Shown here piece by piece: positions 1 through 12,120 of a DNA stretch of 64,000 nucleotides. The notes under the pieces are model-generated. The model was not told the DNA's origin, ran no database searches, and saw only the letters and a program-made list of their open reading frames with translations. Source of the stretch: Paraspadella gotoi (Eukaryota > Chaetognatha); assembly GCA_051294375.1 (NCBI GenBank), contig JBJCIZ010000239.1, forward strand, positions 2,803,476-2,867,475. Direction: 5' to 3'. Numbering within the stretch: the stretch's first letter is position 1; every line of letters begins with the position of its first letter. The position numbers and the translations under genes are program-made.

Positions 1-187
1 AAATAAGTTTGTTTAGATACTTATTTATTCAACCTTTTTCTTGTCCTCTAATCTTATAAAGATACCAAAAATATGATCAAAAGATTGTATAAAAATCATA
101 GCTAATAAATCAACAAATTAACTTAATAACCGCACTGAATCACAAAGTTGGTGAAATCAATGAGGGAATTCACAACAGGCATTTCTC

Positions 188-1010
188 TCAAGCAACGTGA
201 AACTCGAATTCTACTAATTTCCCAAGGCCGGCGCGAACCACGTCGCCCGGACTGACGGGTCCGACGCCAGCAGGGGTGCCCGTCAAGACTAGATCACCCT
301 CCTGGAGGGTAAAGTACTGGGAGATAAAGTTGATAAGCGTCGGGATGTCAAAGATCATGTCGCGAGTTGATCCTCGTTGACGATCTTTCCCGTTGACGGA
401 GCACCAAAGCTCCACGTCGTGAGGATCGCCAAGTTTATCCTGTTACGCGAAAAACAATCCAGGGTTAAGACTTGTTATGCAAGATAGTTTTATAAGAGGA
501 TCAATGATGAAGATGGAATACCGCTGCAATCATGTCGGAGATGGGACAACTGGTATCGAAACCTTTGGCCAAGCACCAAGGATGGCCCTTGGTCTTGGCC
601 TCTTGTTGAAAGTCTCTGGCCGTCATGTCCAAGGCCAAAGCGTATCCAGCGACGTAACCGCATCGGAAGACTTTGTCCTTCGGAATGTCCGCTCCTTCCT
701 TCCCGATCACGACCCCTGAACGAAATAGAAGGAAATTTCTTTTAAAACAGAAAACGGGAACGGAGTCGTCAAAGTTTTGGTTTTCCGTACCCAGTTCAAC
801 TTCATGATGAAGATCCTTGCAGCCTTTCGGAATTCGAATTTTCTGACCTTCCACGATGTAGGAGGAAGTTGGCTTTAGAAACAACATGGGTTTAGAAGGC
901 ACGGCAGCCCCCAACTCTTTGGCGTGATCGGCAAAGTTCCTTCCTACCGCCACGATTTTTTTACCATTTTGAACGAACCACGGGAGTTTTCGTGGCGCCT
1001 GTGACGTCAT
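188..1010 (-). CDS. FAHD1: Acylpyruvase FAHD1 (mitochondrial oxaloacetate decarboxylase)
   Basis: Three exons, in transcription order 1010-791, 715-522 and 439-188, join in frame to 221 residues, the size of human FAHD1 (about 221-224). FAHD1 is a Mg-dependent fumarylacetoacetate-hydrolase-fold enzyme that cleaves acylpyruvates and decarboxylates oxaloacetate in mitochondria. Visible family signatures are VGRNFADHAKELG near the N-terminus, the metal-binding HHEVELG, GYALALDMTARD, and LVLTGTPAGVGPV near the C-terminus. The first intron is removed between the G of HHEVELG and VVIGKEG; reading through it would insert foreign residues, so the splice is needed to restore family sequence. Start is the ATG at 1010, just before MTSQAPRKLPWF. 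A reverse-strand AATAAA at about 24-29 could be its poly(A) signal. First gene of a long minus-strand run. Confidence 0.93.
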
Positions 1011-1954
1011 GGCGTCTTATTCTAATTTCCATGTGTACTGGGAAGTAAAAATGTAAAGTATGGTGTAGAAAGTGATTTTAAGATGTTGAAAATAGAAAAG
1101 CAATCCGCTTAAAGATGGATACTAGTATCGCCTAGCTTAAATTTTGCACTGATCATCTGTGTAAGGGGTATAGTACTTATTGTTTTTAATAAAAGTAAAT
1201 GATAGTCTATTTATAGACTTAAGTTCTTATCCCCCGTCCCTGGCCCTGAGTACTTTTTAAACTAAATAAATAAATAAATTAGTCTAAAAAAAAAAAGTAG
1301 TATTTCCTTTCTTTATTTTGAAAACAATATTAAAAACTTAAAAGTATGAAAAGCTTCATCATACATCCACATTCCACCACTAATGTAAACGCCCAGATAC
1401 GACATACTTTTTGAAAATAAAAAAATATATGAACCAAAACTAGTAGAATAAAACGGTAAAATTAGTAATCGAAGATAGATGAGCATGCTCAACAAATAAA
1501 AATAAATGAGCCAATGAATCAGAATCGTTGCTCGATTTATAGTGTTATTTTTAGGTCAATTTCAAACGCCCTCCCTTAACAAGCAGGCGCTGCAAAATAA
1601 GTGAGTGTTCCTGAATTGAGCAGCTCATATTTTATCGGAGAACAAGAAATCGACGTTTTGAATTAATCATCGTACAAAGAGACTAAGTTTAACTTGAGTT
1701 CAAGTTCTGCGTTAACACTGTCTCAAAGAGTGACGAATGAAGAAAGTATTGAATAGTCAAAAAATGCCACAAGAATGAAAATTCGGAAAGAAAAAAAACA
1801 ATATGCATATCTTCTGATATACATAAACATTATATATATTTTCATATACTACCGGTTAAAAAAATGTAGTATTCGAGGTCGAAAACAAAAAAAAAATACG
1901 TAAAAGAGAAATGGACTAGATAATTAAGATGGTGCAATAAAAAGTAAAAAAGAA
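1011..1954. other. AT-rich intergenic region, FAHD1 promoter side / MARF1 3' side
   Basis: About 0.9 kb with no supportable coding sequence on either strand. It holds poly(A)/poly(T) runs, a short AAAT repeat near 1265-1280 and dense stops. It should contain the FAHD1 promoter and the MARF1 3' UTR, but I see no element I can name. Confidence 0.6.
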
Positions 1955-4900
1955 TCACTGGTTTCTCCAAGCCCCGAGGCCTTTTCCCCCTTTGCCGATT
2001 CGATTATGAGCTTGACGGGCGGCCTCCCCGGTGGAGATCCATTTGCTGATCACGTTATTGGAGAGGAATCGGGAGTTGGTCGGTCGGGAGGAGGAAGTAG
2101 GCCCGAAGGATCCCGCCAGGGACACCAAGGACTCGGGAGGCGAAAAGGCGCCGGACAAAAACGAAAGAGAATCCTGGGGACTGATTCCCGGCGTGGTAGA
2201 CAGCGGCGCCGGCGGCGGCGGCGCCAATCGGCATAAATCCGCGAAACCGGAGTAAAAATCGGGAGAGCGAGATAATGGAGGAGGAAAGGGAGGAAAGGGC
2301 GAGATGGGATTTGAGGAGGAAGACTTCCATGGATCATTGACGCTAGCGTCGGTGGCGGAAGCGGCGGCGCTAGAGGACGCCATCTCGCCGGGAGAGAGAA
2401 GATCGAGGTGGGCGGGGGGCGTGTCGACTCTGCCATCGGTGGAATCCAGCGAGGGCGAGGAAGTGCGCCCGCCTTCGGGCATGAAGTAAATGCTGTTGTT
2501 AAAATCGTGACTTGGGCGGAGAAGGAAATCGTGCTGGTGGTGAAGACTCGTCGGAGCCTGATCGCCGACCACGATTTCGTCCAAACGAAGAAAGGGAGCG
2601 CCTGATATGCGGGGGGAAAAAGGGGAAAGATAAACCGTGTTTACAAAAAAATTAGTTTAAAAGTGATTTTATTATCTCACCGGGAACGATGTCGAAATGC
2701 GATTGAACCACAGGATGACGCCTTTCAACGAAATTGGGATTGACACCGGTCTGCGACGGACAACCATTGCGGTTGGATGACTCGGCTAATCTATCTATCC
2801 CTTCGCTTTGGGCCTTTCCTTCTTCCGAAACGAATTGTCCACTCGAGGGTTTTTTATCGTCGTCTTTTGCGGTGGCGTTTCGACCGCCCTTTCCGGGGTT
2901 ACAGCCTTTTCCGCCTCCGGGGAGAAAAGCGAAGATTTTGTTTTTTCCACCCACGCCTGCGGTCCCGCCGGAGACGGGCAAGTTTTCCTTCATGAGTTGC
3001 TTCCGGCTTTTGAGGGGACCGGAAAATCCGCTGAGAAGATGATAGACCGGCCTCTCGTCCTGCGACTGCAGCAAAGCTTCGAAACGTTCCAGCAGATTTT
3101 GCTGCAAACAGATGGTGCGTTGCATGGGGGATCCGCGAAGGTGGACCACGTGAGGAATGGCTTGAAGAAGGCTGAGGAAGGAGTTGAAGCCCAAACATTT
3201 TAGATTGTCCGGAATGGGGCCGTAGAGAGCCTCGTAAGCCTTCTCTACCTCATCCACCGAGAAGCCTTTGCTCGACCCGTGGGATCCGCAGAGCGGACCG
3301 GAAATAAGAAGGCGCACCCTCCGCGCGAATTGCTGCAAAGGGCAAAGAGACAACCCAAACGATCCCTTGGATGAATCAGCAGTCAAAGAGGCTTCGAAGA
3401 CCGCGCTGTGATGAAAAGAGTCGTCGAGCGTGGCGTCAAGCGCCGACTCGTTCGAGGGAGATGAGAAATGGATCCGATCTGAAGCCGAGGGGTCGCTGGG
3501 TCTCTTCTCCCGCTTGTCGTCGGGTAAGATGACTTGAACGTAACTGCGCATCTCGCACAGCACCGTCGGCAGATCGAGCGGCTGCACGAACATCATCTCG
3601 TATTTGCGTTTGAGTTCGTCGGCTTCGATGGTTTCTTCCTCGTGATCGATGAGAATGAGGAGAACTTGAGCGGCGGCCGCGATGACGAAGCAACGATCCA
3701 ACAGAACCAGTTGGGGTTGAATCAGGTCCGGCGGTGGCTGGGACACGTTGGGAAGGACGGGCCGAGTCGAAGAGGGGGCGGCGGTGTTCGGCGACGAAGG
3801 AGGAAAAGAACTGGAAGCGCAGAGATGGTTGGATTTGTTGTTGGAAGAAAAATCTGGAGATAAAGAATTCCAAAACGAAGGTCCATCGGTTGAGAGGAAA
3901 GACTGGCTTTGATGATTGTTGTTGTTCAGACTGTTGACATTCGACAAGGAACCGTTGACGTCTGAATCCGGAAATTTTCGTGGAAGATCTCCGTCGCCGT
4001 TCGATGTCAGTTTATTGCAAGAGCGCGAAGCCATTGTCGTCGGGGGCGGCGGTTGACTCACCAACAAATGATGCAATGGTCCGCAATCGACGCGAACCAC
4101 GTTGAGGATCAACTGGGTAAGTCTTCTTACATCCGGGACTCCGAAATCCGCGAGCCGTAACTCGTAGCCATGGTGACGATGATAAGTTGCCAAGAAGAGC
4201 TCAACGGGCAGAGTTTGATTTGGGATGGTCTTTAACATCGCCGTCACCTGATTCGCCAAAACCCCCACCATTTCCTTCCAGTTGAGCTGGAGGAAACGAT
4301 CGGGCTGCTCCTCGGTTTTTTTGTCCACGGATTTAGAATTCGAGGTTATCGTCGAGCTCAACTCGACGGGCAGAGCGGGAGGTTCGTCTTTGAGAGTCAC
4401 GACGTCGCCGATCGCCTCCATGAGGTCGATCAACTTGGAGAACCCATAATCCGAGACTCGACACTGATGACCGAAATGGTGATGATAGGCAGGGATGAAT
4501 TTGTTGAGAAGCAGGCGACATCGGGGATGATTGCGCAAGAGTTCGACGACCTCGCGGGCGAACTGTCTCGTCCGCGCGCGCTCTTCCGGAGTTTGCTCTC
4601 TCAAGGGAAGATAGAGCCAGATCTGAGGATCGTCGATGAGAACGAGAGGTTGCGGCGGAGACGGACGACTTTCGGGTCGAGTCTCCATTTCCGCCCCTTC
4701 TCTCTGCGGCATCCGACGCGGATCCTTGGCCGATTTTGGTTCCCCGTCGTAGGATATCAAAACGACTCCTTTAATCATATTAAAAATTGGATCAATTAGA
4801 TTTTTACCAACTGGGAGACAAACTACTAATGCTCACCGTGAGGAATGAAGTTGATGGCATCGCTGAGTAGACACATCCCATAATCGGTGACCCTGAAGGG

Positions 4901-6588
4901 AGATCCGACGAGGGAATGAAACGTTGAAGGAAAATCTTTTAATGGAATTCTCTTCATCGGTTGCGACTTCAAAACGCGAAGGATGTCGTTTGTAAAACGT
5001 CGAATTTGAACTCTGAGAAGAATCACGTGGGTTAAATTCACATCACGAATGGTAAATACCAGTAAATACTAAAATTCTCTCACCTGTGAGTCAGCGTGAG
5101 GATCTTGTTATTCCCCGCCCCTAGCACTTGCACGACGTGAGGAATCGCCAACAACAGATCCAAGAGCTTGGTGAAGCCGTAGTCCGCCACCCTGCATTGC
5201 TTGCCAAAGTAATGGTGATAGGCGGGGATGAATTTGTTGAATTCCAGCACTGAACCCGGAGTGTGCTTCATTAGGTCGTTCACGGACCGGGCAAACTCCT
5301 GCAGCGGTGGAGGAATGGAGGCGAGCAGCTGCTGCTGCGCGTTTCCGCTGCACCTTCCGCATTGACCGGGACTGGCCAGCTGATGAGCGCTCGTGTCGTC
5401 TTCAACGGAGGCGCGGTGTCTCTCGCATTTGGTGCAGACGGCGGCGTCTTTGCCCTTCCGCGTTTCCGTCTCAGGCGCGAGATGCAGCATCTTGACGGCG
5501 TTCTTGCACCAGGATATTGAGACGCGCGGGACGCAGAGAATGATGTGCTCGAGAGGAACTCCGACGCGCGATTCGTCGTCGGAGACGGCGTCGCCGATGG
5601 AGAGAGGCTCGGCAGGATAAACAGCGTCGAAACAGCGGGGAAACGAGAAGAGCGGCATCTGACCTCCATGAAGTTCCAGAATTCGAATCAATTTGGCGCC
5701 GAAATCTTGAAAAACAACTTGGACAACATTTGGCAGAAAAAGATCCGGGGACGGCGGGGATTCCAGCTCTCTCGGCGAACAGTGTAGCTGGCAGCGCGAG
5801 GAATCCTGCGCCGCCGCGGAGAAAGAGTAAGGTTGCGAGACGGGGGTGGAATCTCGAGACGCCCGCCGCTGATTCTGCTGGAAAATGGTGTCGGATCGGA
5901 GTTGAACGAAAATGTCCGCGTCCGAAGAGATGATCTCGAGAATGTCTTTCATCTTGGAAATGTCCGTCATGCTCATCTTGTGATGGAAACGCTTCTCGAA
6001 GAGGTTGGCGAACTCGTGGATAGAGATGAGGCGGGAGTCCTCCGGGAGGCCGGACAAGAGCTTCATCGTGTTCATCTTAAGTTTGTTCGAGGTCCTCTGA
6101 ACGCTTCCGCTCCCCACCATCGCGCCATCGGACGTCAACGACAATTTTCGGGCATTGTCCACGGGCGAGAGGTTTGACAACGCGACGGCGGGATTGAAGA
6201 GCGGGGCAGGTCCAGACCCGAACCCTTCCGCCTTGTGTCCCGGCGGCAAAGGGGACACATTGACTTGAATCCTTTTGCATCCGACTTTTTGATGATGCAA
6301 CTTGGAAATGGCAACGTGGGCCTCCGCCTCCGAGGCCACGGTCACCTCTCCCGAAGTGACGAGCCCGTTGGTCTGAGTGTTGAGACTCACCTCCAGCACT
6401 TCCACATGCTGCTTAAACATCGCGTAGATCAACTCTTTCCATTCTTGCTTCCCGATTTTGCCGTCCAGGTTGCGGACGCTGAGGACGACGGGAGTTTTGA
6501 GCTGGAGCAAAGCGGGCGGAGGTTGCGGCGGTAGAGATGGGAGGGAAAGAGGAGCAACGCGAAACAATGATTCTGTATTGGAATTCAT
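1955..6588 (-). CDS. MARF1: MARF1-like protein: one RRM plus about eight LOTUS/OST-HTH domains, no NYN nuclease
   Basis: Exons 6588-5084, 5012-4837, 4768-2681 and 2601-1955 give 1471 residues with consistent phases. MARF1 (limkain-b1) controls germline mRNAs and retrotransposons during oocyte maturation. An RRM lies at about residues 30-105 (VVLSVRNLDGKIG start). LOTUS domains follow at roughly 170-235, 280-340, 425-495, 502-560, 620-690, 725-790, 910-970 and 1050-1115; several carry the diagnostic FIPAYHHHFGHQCRVSDYGF type motif. Vertebrate MARF1 begins with a NYN ribonuclease domain. None is encoded here: the ATG at 6588 lies about 25 residues before the RRM, and the 0.9 kb upstream has no NYN-like reading frame. 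Drosophila MARF1 has likewise been described as lacking NYN and recruiting CCR4-NOT. The last exon is Ser/Pro-rich. Confidence 0.9.
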
Positions 6589-7495
6589 TGTCTTTCAAAT
6601 TCAGCGCAGTGGGTGTTTTTTTTTGTTTTTTTTTTTTTGTTTTTTTTTTTTAAATTTGGACCTTCAAATTATTGTTTTTGTTGTTTTAAATATCAACGTC
6701 TTATTAAAAAGTTGATATTTAACGACAAGAAACAAATCGAAAAAAGAAATTTTGGGAGACATGTCTGGAGCTTTACGCTGTCATAGGATGGGGTTTCATT
6801 TTTTTTTGTCCCTGTGATCAATAAACAAAAAAAAATTATTAAATATTCAATTAAACTTTTTATTCAGAATGTCAACAATTAAAGTTTTACTGTCAATGAC
6901 CTATAAAATAATCACGAGACATGCATAAAAAAAACAAATTGTGAGGTGACGAAAGAAAAATAACAACAAAATTTAACACGGGTCTCGTTATTTACGGCTG
7001 AGAAAACGAAGACCCTCATTAGAGCGAAAAAACTGATTGAGCTGAATGAACGTCATTAGTTTTTCGCGAAAAAGATACACACAACGCAATTCTCCCTCTT
7101 AAGTTTAACGCAAAAGTTTAATCACGAGACTTAAGATATTGATAACCACCGATATGGGAATGATAACACTTACAAACATCTTCCAATTTTATTTAAATTT
7201 ACTTCGATTACAGTTTAAAAAGTAAAAAATAACTTGCACGAGTTTTAATGTTAGTACTTATCACTTATCACACGAGCAAAACTTTTATAAGGAATGGGAA
7301 GGTTAAAGCAACATTCGTTAAAATGACTTACAGGAAGCAGATTTAGCCACTAAGTGATAACCCAATATGCTCGAAGCGACAGGGATATGAATCATACGCG
7401 CAGTTTTGATTGTATCATAAATCAACTTCAGTTAAAACGCTACTTTCAGATTGATTCACTGTTTCTAGAGAAGTAGAAATTCACGATCATCATTT
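6589..7495. other. AT-rich intergenic region between MARF1 and SNUPN
   Basis: About 0.9 kb, poly(T)-rich just upstream of the MARF1 ATG (6617-6650) and otherwise AT-rich with frequent stops. It must hold the MARF1 promoter and the SNUPN 3' UTR. No coding or RNA gene recognised. Confidence 0.6.
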
Positions 7496-10071
7496 TCACT
7501 GACCAAAAGCGGGCGTAAAAGGTTGATTGTCATTCGTGGGGCCGTCGCCCTTCCCATCTTCTTTGTCCCCCTCGTCCATCGATTCTTTATTTTTTTGAGA
7601 GGCCGTCTCATCCTCCCTCTCATCATCGCCCTTGGGTCTTTGAAGTTCTACTTGGTCCTGCATGGCTTTGGCTCGATTGATATCAAAGGAAAGAGCTTCT
7701 AGCGGCAGAGCGCCCGGCTTCATTTCCATTCGCTTGATTTCTTGAATTTCGTACTCGACTTCGATCGCGTCCAAATCCATTTTACGTTCCAACAACAATT
7801 CGTCCATTTTTGAAAAACTTCCCGTTTCGTCAAGATTCACTTGGTCGAGGAGGCCAGGACCTGTTAGGATAGTTACAAGTTTGATCAAGCAATGCGGGCG
7901 GACAGGCGGGCAGACATCAATATATATGCATAATTTATAATTCGACGTTTTAAGACGATTTAAGTGATTTACCGACAAGATTATGGGGGTGGACCGACAA
8001 AGTGGCTTATAAAGGCTATAAGCAGATTCGGCTAAAAACAATGCCACTTTAGCGATCTAAACAAACGAACCTCGTCCGGCGGCCGTGTTTTTGTTCTTCG
8101 TTCTTTCCAAACTCTCTTCGAGGGTTTCGTGCAGCCAGCCGACCTTTTCCTCGGATTTAGAGGGTTGCTCGAACATCTGCGGAGAGTCTTTCGATCCCTT
8201 CGACGTCCGCGGCTCAATCTTCTTGGCCATCTCCATGGCAACGTGCTCTTCTTGCTTTTGTTTACGCTTCTCCACACGCTCGAAATGTTTTGCGCGCTTT
8301 TTTGCTTCAGCTTCGTTGAATTCGGAAATGTGAGATCGAAAGTCCGTGTAGTTTTGAGGCTTGCGGACCTACATGCATCGTCACGTAATGAAGGCAACCA
8401 TGATTATTACTTAGATAAAAAAATTGATATTACACTTCTTAAAAACAGAATAAAGGACATTCAAGTTTCAACACAATCAAAACAACAATATGCAAATGAT
8501 ATTGAGAGAATCTTATTTGGAAAAAGCCACCAATTTCTCTGCTACATTTCGTACGGACTACGGAGTTTCAAAAAAAAAAAATCCCTACTTTACTCACCCA
8601 AGCCGGGATATCGAATCCAAGAACTTCGGGCAACATGTAGGGCTTGAGCCAGCCGACGAGGGGAGTTTCCCCCGCTGTGTAAGCCGTGTTTTTGTGGTAG
8701 AACAAAAGTCCGTCCAATTCTACCTCGTCATTGGGGAAAGGTTGCCAGGAAAAACACTGACGAACGCCCTCACTGCGAGTTAAATTTGGACAATTTGCAA
8801 AATCGATTGCCAACGCTTCATCACTAATGCCTCTCTCACCGATTGCATGGAAAACAGGGAATCCTGATCGTACTGAAGTGAATATTTCCGCTGTCGGGCA
8901 TTTCGCTTAATTTGCTGTGCAACCACCACATTCTGAATTCGGTATCGCAGTCCCTGACGTCGTAGTCTTGCCACATAAGCAGATCGAGAATGAAGTAGGT
9001 GAAGAGATGCGGGGAGAAAATGCAATCGACCATGGTGTCGCCTGAAAAAAAAAAGAAAAAAAAATCGAACAGGATCGAAATCTAAAAACGTGAGTCTGAT
9101 TGTCTTAGACTAAGTTGTCAACATTTACCCGCGTTTCTGCAGTCGAAGAGAAGATACTTGGAGTCGTGTCGACGACTTCTGCTTCCGTTGGGGAGTTGAG
9201 ATTCAAAAGTGTTGAGGGGCATCCCTCCTTTGCTGAAGGAGCAAGTCTTCTTGTTCGAAGCCACGAGCAAAGACCTTTTGCCGACCGGCACTGGAACCAC
9301 GAGCCACTCCTTTTCCATATCTTCGGGAACCTATTTGGTCATTTCGATGAAATAAAAGTTGTAACAAATAGAGTCGTCTGCTCGTTGCCACCGCATGCGG
9401 GACCAATTGCCGACCTCGACGAGCCATTCCGACAACATGAGGGTGTCCTTGAACGTGTTCCAGATTTGGTCGGGCCTTCGTCTTTGCGGCCTTCGAGCAA
9501 TCTCGTTGATGTCCATCTTTTCCTCGTCGCGACTGGCGACCTTCTCGGTGAAGTCCACATCGTCGTCCCCGTCTTCATCGTCCTCGGTTTCCGCCTCTAC
9601 TTTGTTTTTTCTATTTAAAATAATTACAGATTTAATTAATTTAAATAATATATAATTACAGATTTAATTAATTTAATTAATTAATATAATTACAGATTTA
9701 ATTAATTTAATTAATTAATTTAATTATAGATTTTTAAAACGACCAACGATACGTCGTTCTTTCCAATAATTTAGGTTGTGTAAACTTATTGACGAAGGTT
9801 ACTGCGACAATCGTGCAAACGTAAGAAAAAAAAAAATTCTCGCCAACCTTAACCTCTTAATCTCTAACAGCGCCTCTCTTCTTTTCTTTTGCTCTTCGAG
9901 GAGACGGAATCTGCGGTTGTTCTGCCCCGCCTCCATCGATCGCTCTCCCTTGTTTTTGTACTGTTGACTTCTAAAGAAGGCGGGATGATCTTTGGTCGTG
10001 GAATGGCCCTCGGATTGGCTCACCGAAAAGGACCCCGCCAGAGCCGAGGCCAAATCCTCCATTTCCGACAT
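7496..10071 (-). CDS. SNUPN: Snurportin-1, m3G-cap snRNP import adaptor, with long acidic C-terminal tail
   Basis: Seven exons: 10071 to about 9854 (or 9848), 9610-9415, 9330-9129, 9041-8840, 8772-8598, 8368-8071 and 7860-7496, about 551 residues. Snurportin bridges trimethylguanosine-capped snRNPs to importin beta. The N-terminus (MSEMEDLASALAGSFSVSQ) matches the importin-beta-binding start of vertebrate SNUPN. The cap-binding domain shows MLSEWLVE, VPVPVGKRSLLVAS, FRMWWLHSKL, DGLLFYHK and TPLVGWLKPYMLPEVLGF. Choosing GAG|GTCGGC as donor in exon 2 removes an in-frame TAG and restores SEWLVE-VPEDMEKEW. Beyond the family core there are roughly 170-200 extra residues, coiled and then acidic, ending TPAFGQ; human SNUPN is 360 residues. 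An upstream in-frame ATG at 10122 would add 17 residues. Confidence 0.9.
9617..9735. repeat. AT-rich tandem repeat in SNUPN intron 1
   Basis: Three to four imperfect copies of a roughly 35 bp unit with core ATAATTACAGATTTAATTAA lie between the first and second SNUPN exons. The core reads TTACAG on the plus strand, the antisense direction for the host gene. Confidence 0.75.
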
Positions 10072-10448
10072 TTTCACGGGTGATGTTTTTTTCTTCGAAA
10101 TTTCACGGCCTTTTGTCGGCACGAAGACAAACGGGAAGAGGCATCTGAATTTTAAAAAAAAAAAGTTTTTAAATAAAAATCAATCGAATTTTTAAATAAT
10201 CAAATCGTTATTGAAGGTATTGTGTAATGTAATGTTTAATTAGCAATTAACAAATATCCACTTCTGGATGAGGTAGTACAACTTACAATGTCAAAGGGGG
10301 AACAATTTAGGAACAAAATTAACATAACAAATGCGAAGAAAAAAACTCGAAGTCACCACATCTGTATAGGATCACAGTAGGCTTTTTGTAAACAATACAA
10401 AATTAACGAATCCTTAAAAAACCTCATTTAATCATTGAAATCAAAATT
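10072..10448. other. Intergenic: SNUPN 5' side / lipase 3' side
   Basis: About 380 bp, AT-rich. Positions 10072-10122 could be an in-frame N-terminal extension of SNUPN. Nothing else recognisable. Confidence 0.55.
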
Positions 10449-11993
10449 TTAAATAAATTCGAATTCATCAAAAGTCATCAATTTGATTTTTGTTGCGATC
10501 TGTTTATAAACCAGATCAGCGGCGTCCAACGCCCAAATAAAGTCGAGATGGTCGAAGGCGGAAATAAAGACGTCGTCGACGTTGCTCAATCTGTTGATGA
10601 CGCTGTTTTGGACGTCCGTCGGGTCGGCCATCAGGTCGTGACCGCCCCAGTAGACGCTCGTGGGGATGCGGACTTTGGTGACGTCGTACAAAGGTGGCGT
10701 CGTTTGATTGTAGTGCAGCCAGTTGAAAAATCTACTGCCGTAGTCGTACATTTGAAATTTTCCATGGCGCACCATCTGGAAGTCGCGTTGGAAAGAAAAT
10801 TTTATTAATAATTAATAATTTAATATAATTTAATTTAATTTTCCATGGCGCACCATCTGGAAGTCGCGTTGGAAAGAAAAAAAGGTTAAAAATATTATTT
10901 TGAACAAACTCACTTGAGCAAAGTGAGCAATATTTTTCACAGATGTCCCGGCCGGGGTGTGAGTGAAGTAAACCGGAAGTCGAGTCGAGTTTAGCTGCTG
11001 AGCATCGTAGCCACAAAGGATGAAGAGCAAGTTGGAGCAAAAGATTCGCGTCTCGCGAGTGCAGAGGCCTTCCGCCAGATATTTGATTATCTGGAAGAAA
11101 AAAGGTTAAAAACGATTAATATTAGATTTAACTAGTAGTTTTATCCGTAAAAGAGAAAAAAAAACTATTACCCACCACACCTCGTCATTTGGGAAAAAGT
11201 CCTTGACGCCGAAAATCTTGAAGAATACGTCCAACAAGGGTTCAAGATTCGAGAGCAATCTCAACGGTTTCGAGTTCATGTGACCCAATTCCGCCACGGG
11301 ACCCAACGCGAAAAAATGTTTGATTTTCGCGGCGAACTGAGGATTTCGAGACGCCTGAGCGAAGACTATGGCCGTGCCCTGGGAATGGCCCACGTAATAA
11401 AGCGAACTCCAGCCAGTGACGTTTAGTACGTGATCAATCATAGCAGGTAAATCGTATGCAGCCATCTCGTCCCAACTGAACGACCAATACGCTTCGGACT
11501 TTGGATCGAGGTGGGTATGGTTTCTGTCGCGATAAATGATTGACAATGAAAGTTAAAACAACATCCCCCCGCCCTTGACCCGCCAAGGTCGGCCTCGGAA
11601 CCTGGAATAAGTGTTTCCCCTCATGTTCCCCATCCAAACGTCGAAACCGGCGTCGGCGAGGATGAAAGCGAGAGACTCGTTGGGCAAGTTGGTGATCCAA
11701 TTGGTGGATGCGGCCAAGAGACCGTGTTGCAGAAAAACCGAGGGTCGGCGATTCGAGCCTCGGCGGGCGTTACGTCCGTGAGGGACGCGAAATACCGAGA
11801 GCAAGTATCCGTCGGCCGTTGAGACGACGTGACGTTCCGAAGGATAACCCCAACGACGGACGATCCCTTCCGGTCCGAGGTCGACCTCGGGGTCCCTGCC
11901 GGGCGCAGAAGCTTCATCCCCGGCGCTGACCGTCCGCCGGTCGAGCAAAAACAACACGAAGAAAAATGCAAAGGGAAACGTTTTTTCGTGCAT
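10449..11993 (-). CDS. Lysosomal acid lipase / gastric lipase family enzyme, secreted
   Basis: Exons 11993-11602, 11523-11172, 11090-10914 and 10775-10449 sum to 415 residues, typical for LIPA/LIPF-type lipases. These are signal-peptide-bearing alpha/beta hydrolases that cleave cholesteryl esters and triglycerides, in lysosomes or secreted. A hydrophobic leader ([11 protein letters not shown]) follows MHEKTFP. The lid/oxyanion region reads [11 protein letters not shown], the nucleophile sits in YVGHSQGTA, the acid in [11 protein letters not shown] and the histidine in [15 protein letters not shown] joins [14 protein letters not shown] across the last intron, as in the family (HWSQ...KFQAFDWGS). 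The acceptor of the last exon exists in two perfect 43 bp copies; the copy nearer the end of the gene is the one that keeps the frame open. Confidence 0.92.
10757..10880 (-). repeat. Tandem duplication of a 3' splice site plus start of the last lipase exon
   Basis: An identical 43 bp block occurs at 10757-10799 and 10838-10880, separated by 38 bp of AT-rich sequence (offset 81 bp). On the minus strand each copy holds the polypyrimidine tract, CAG acceptor and the first codons of the final lipase exon (MVRHGK). Splicing to the upstream copy would hit a TAA within nine codons, so the downstream copy is presumed used. Confidence 0.95.
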
Positions 11994-12120
11994 TTTCTTA
12001 ATCCCCCCTGACGAAAGTGGGTTGGCTGGAAAAAAAGTAAAACAAACTCGATGTTTAAAAGGCGCAGAAACAAAGAGTTAAATGTAACAACTGGAACAGT
12101 AATAACATTGTAATTTATGA

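Noticed and set aside
1313-1495. 60-codon minus-strand hydrophobic frame
   Set aside because: AT-rich intergenic DNA; Leu/Phe/Tyr content is what random AT-rich sequence encodes.
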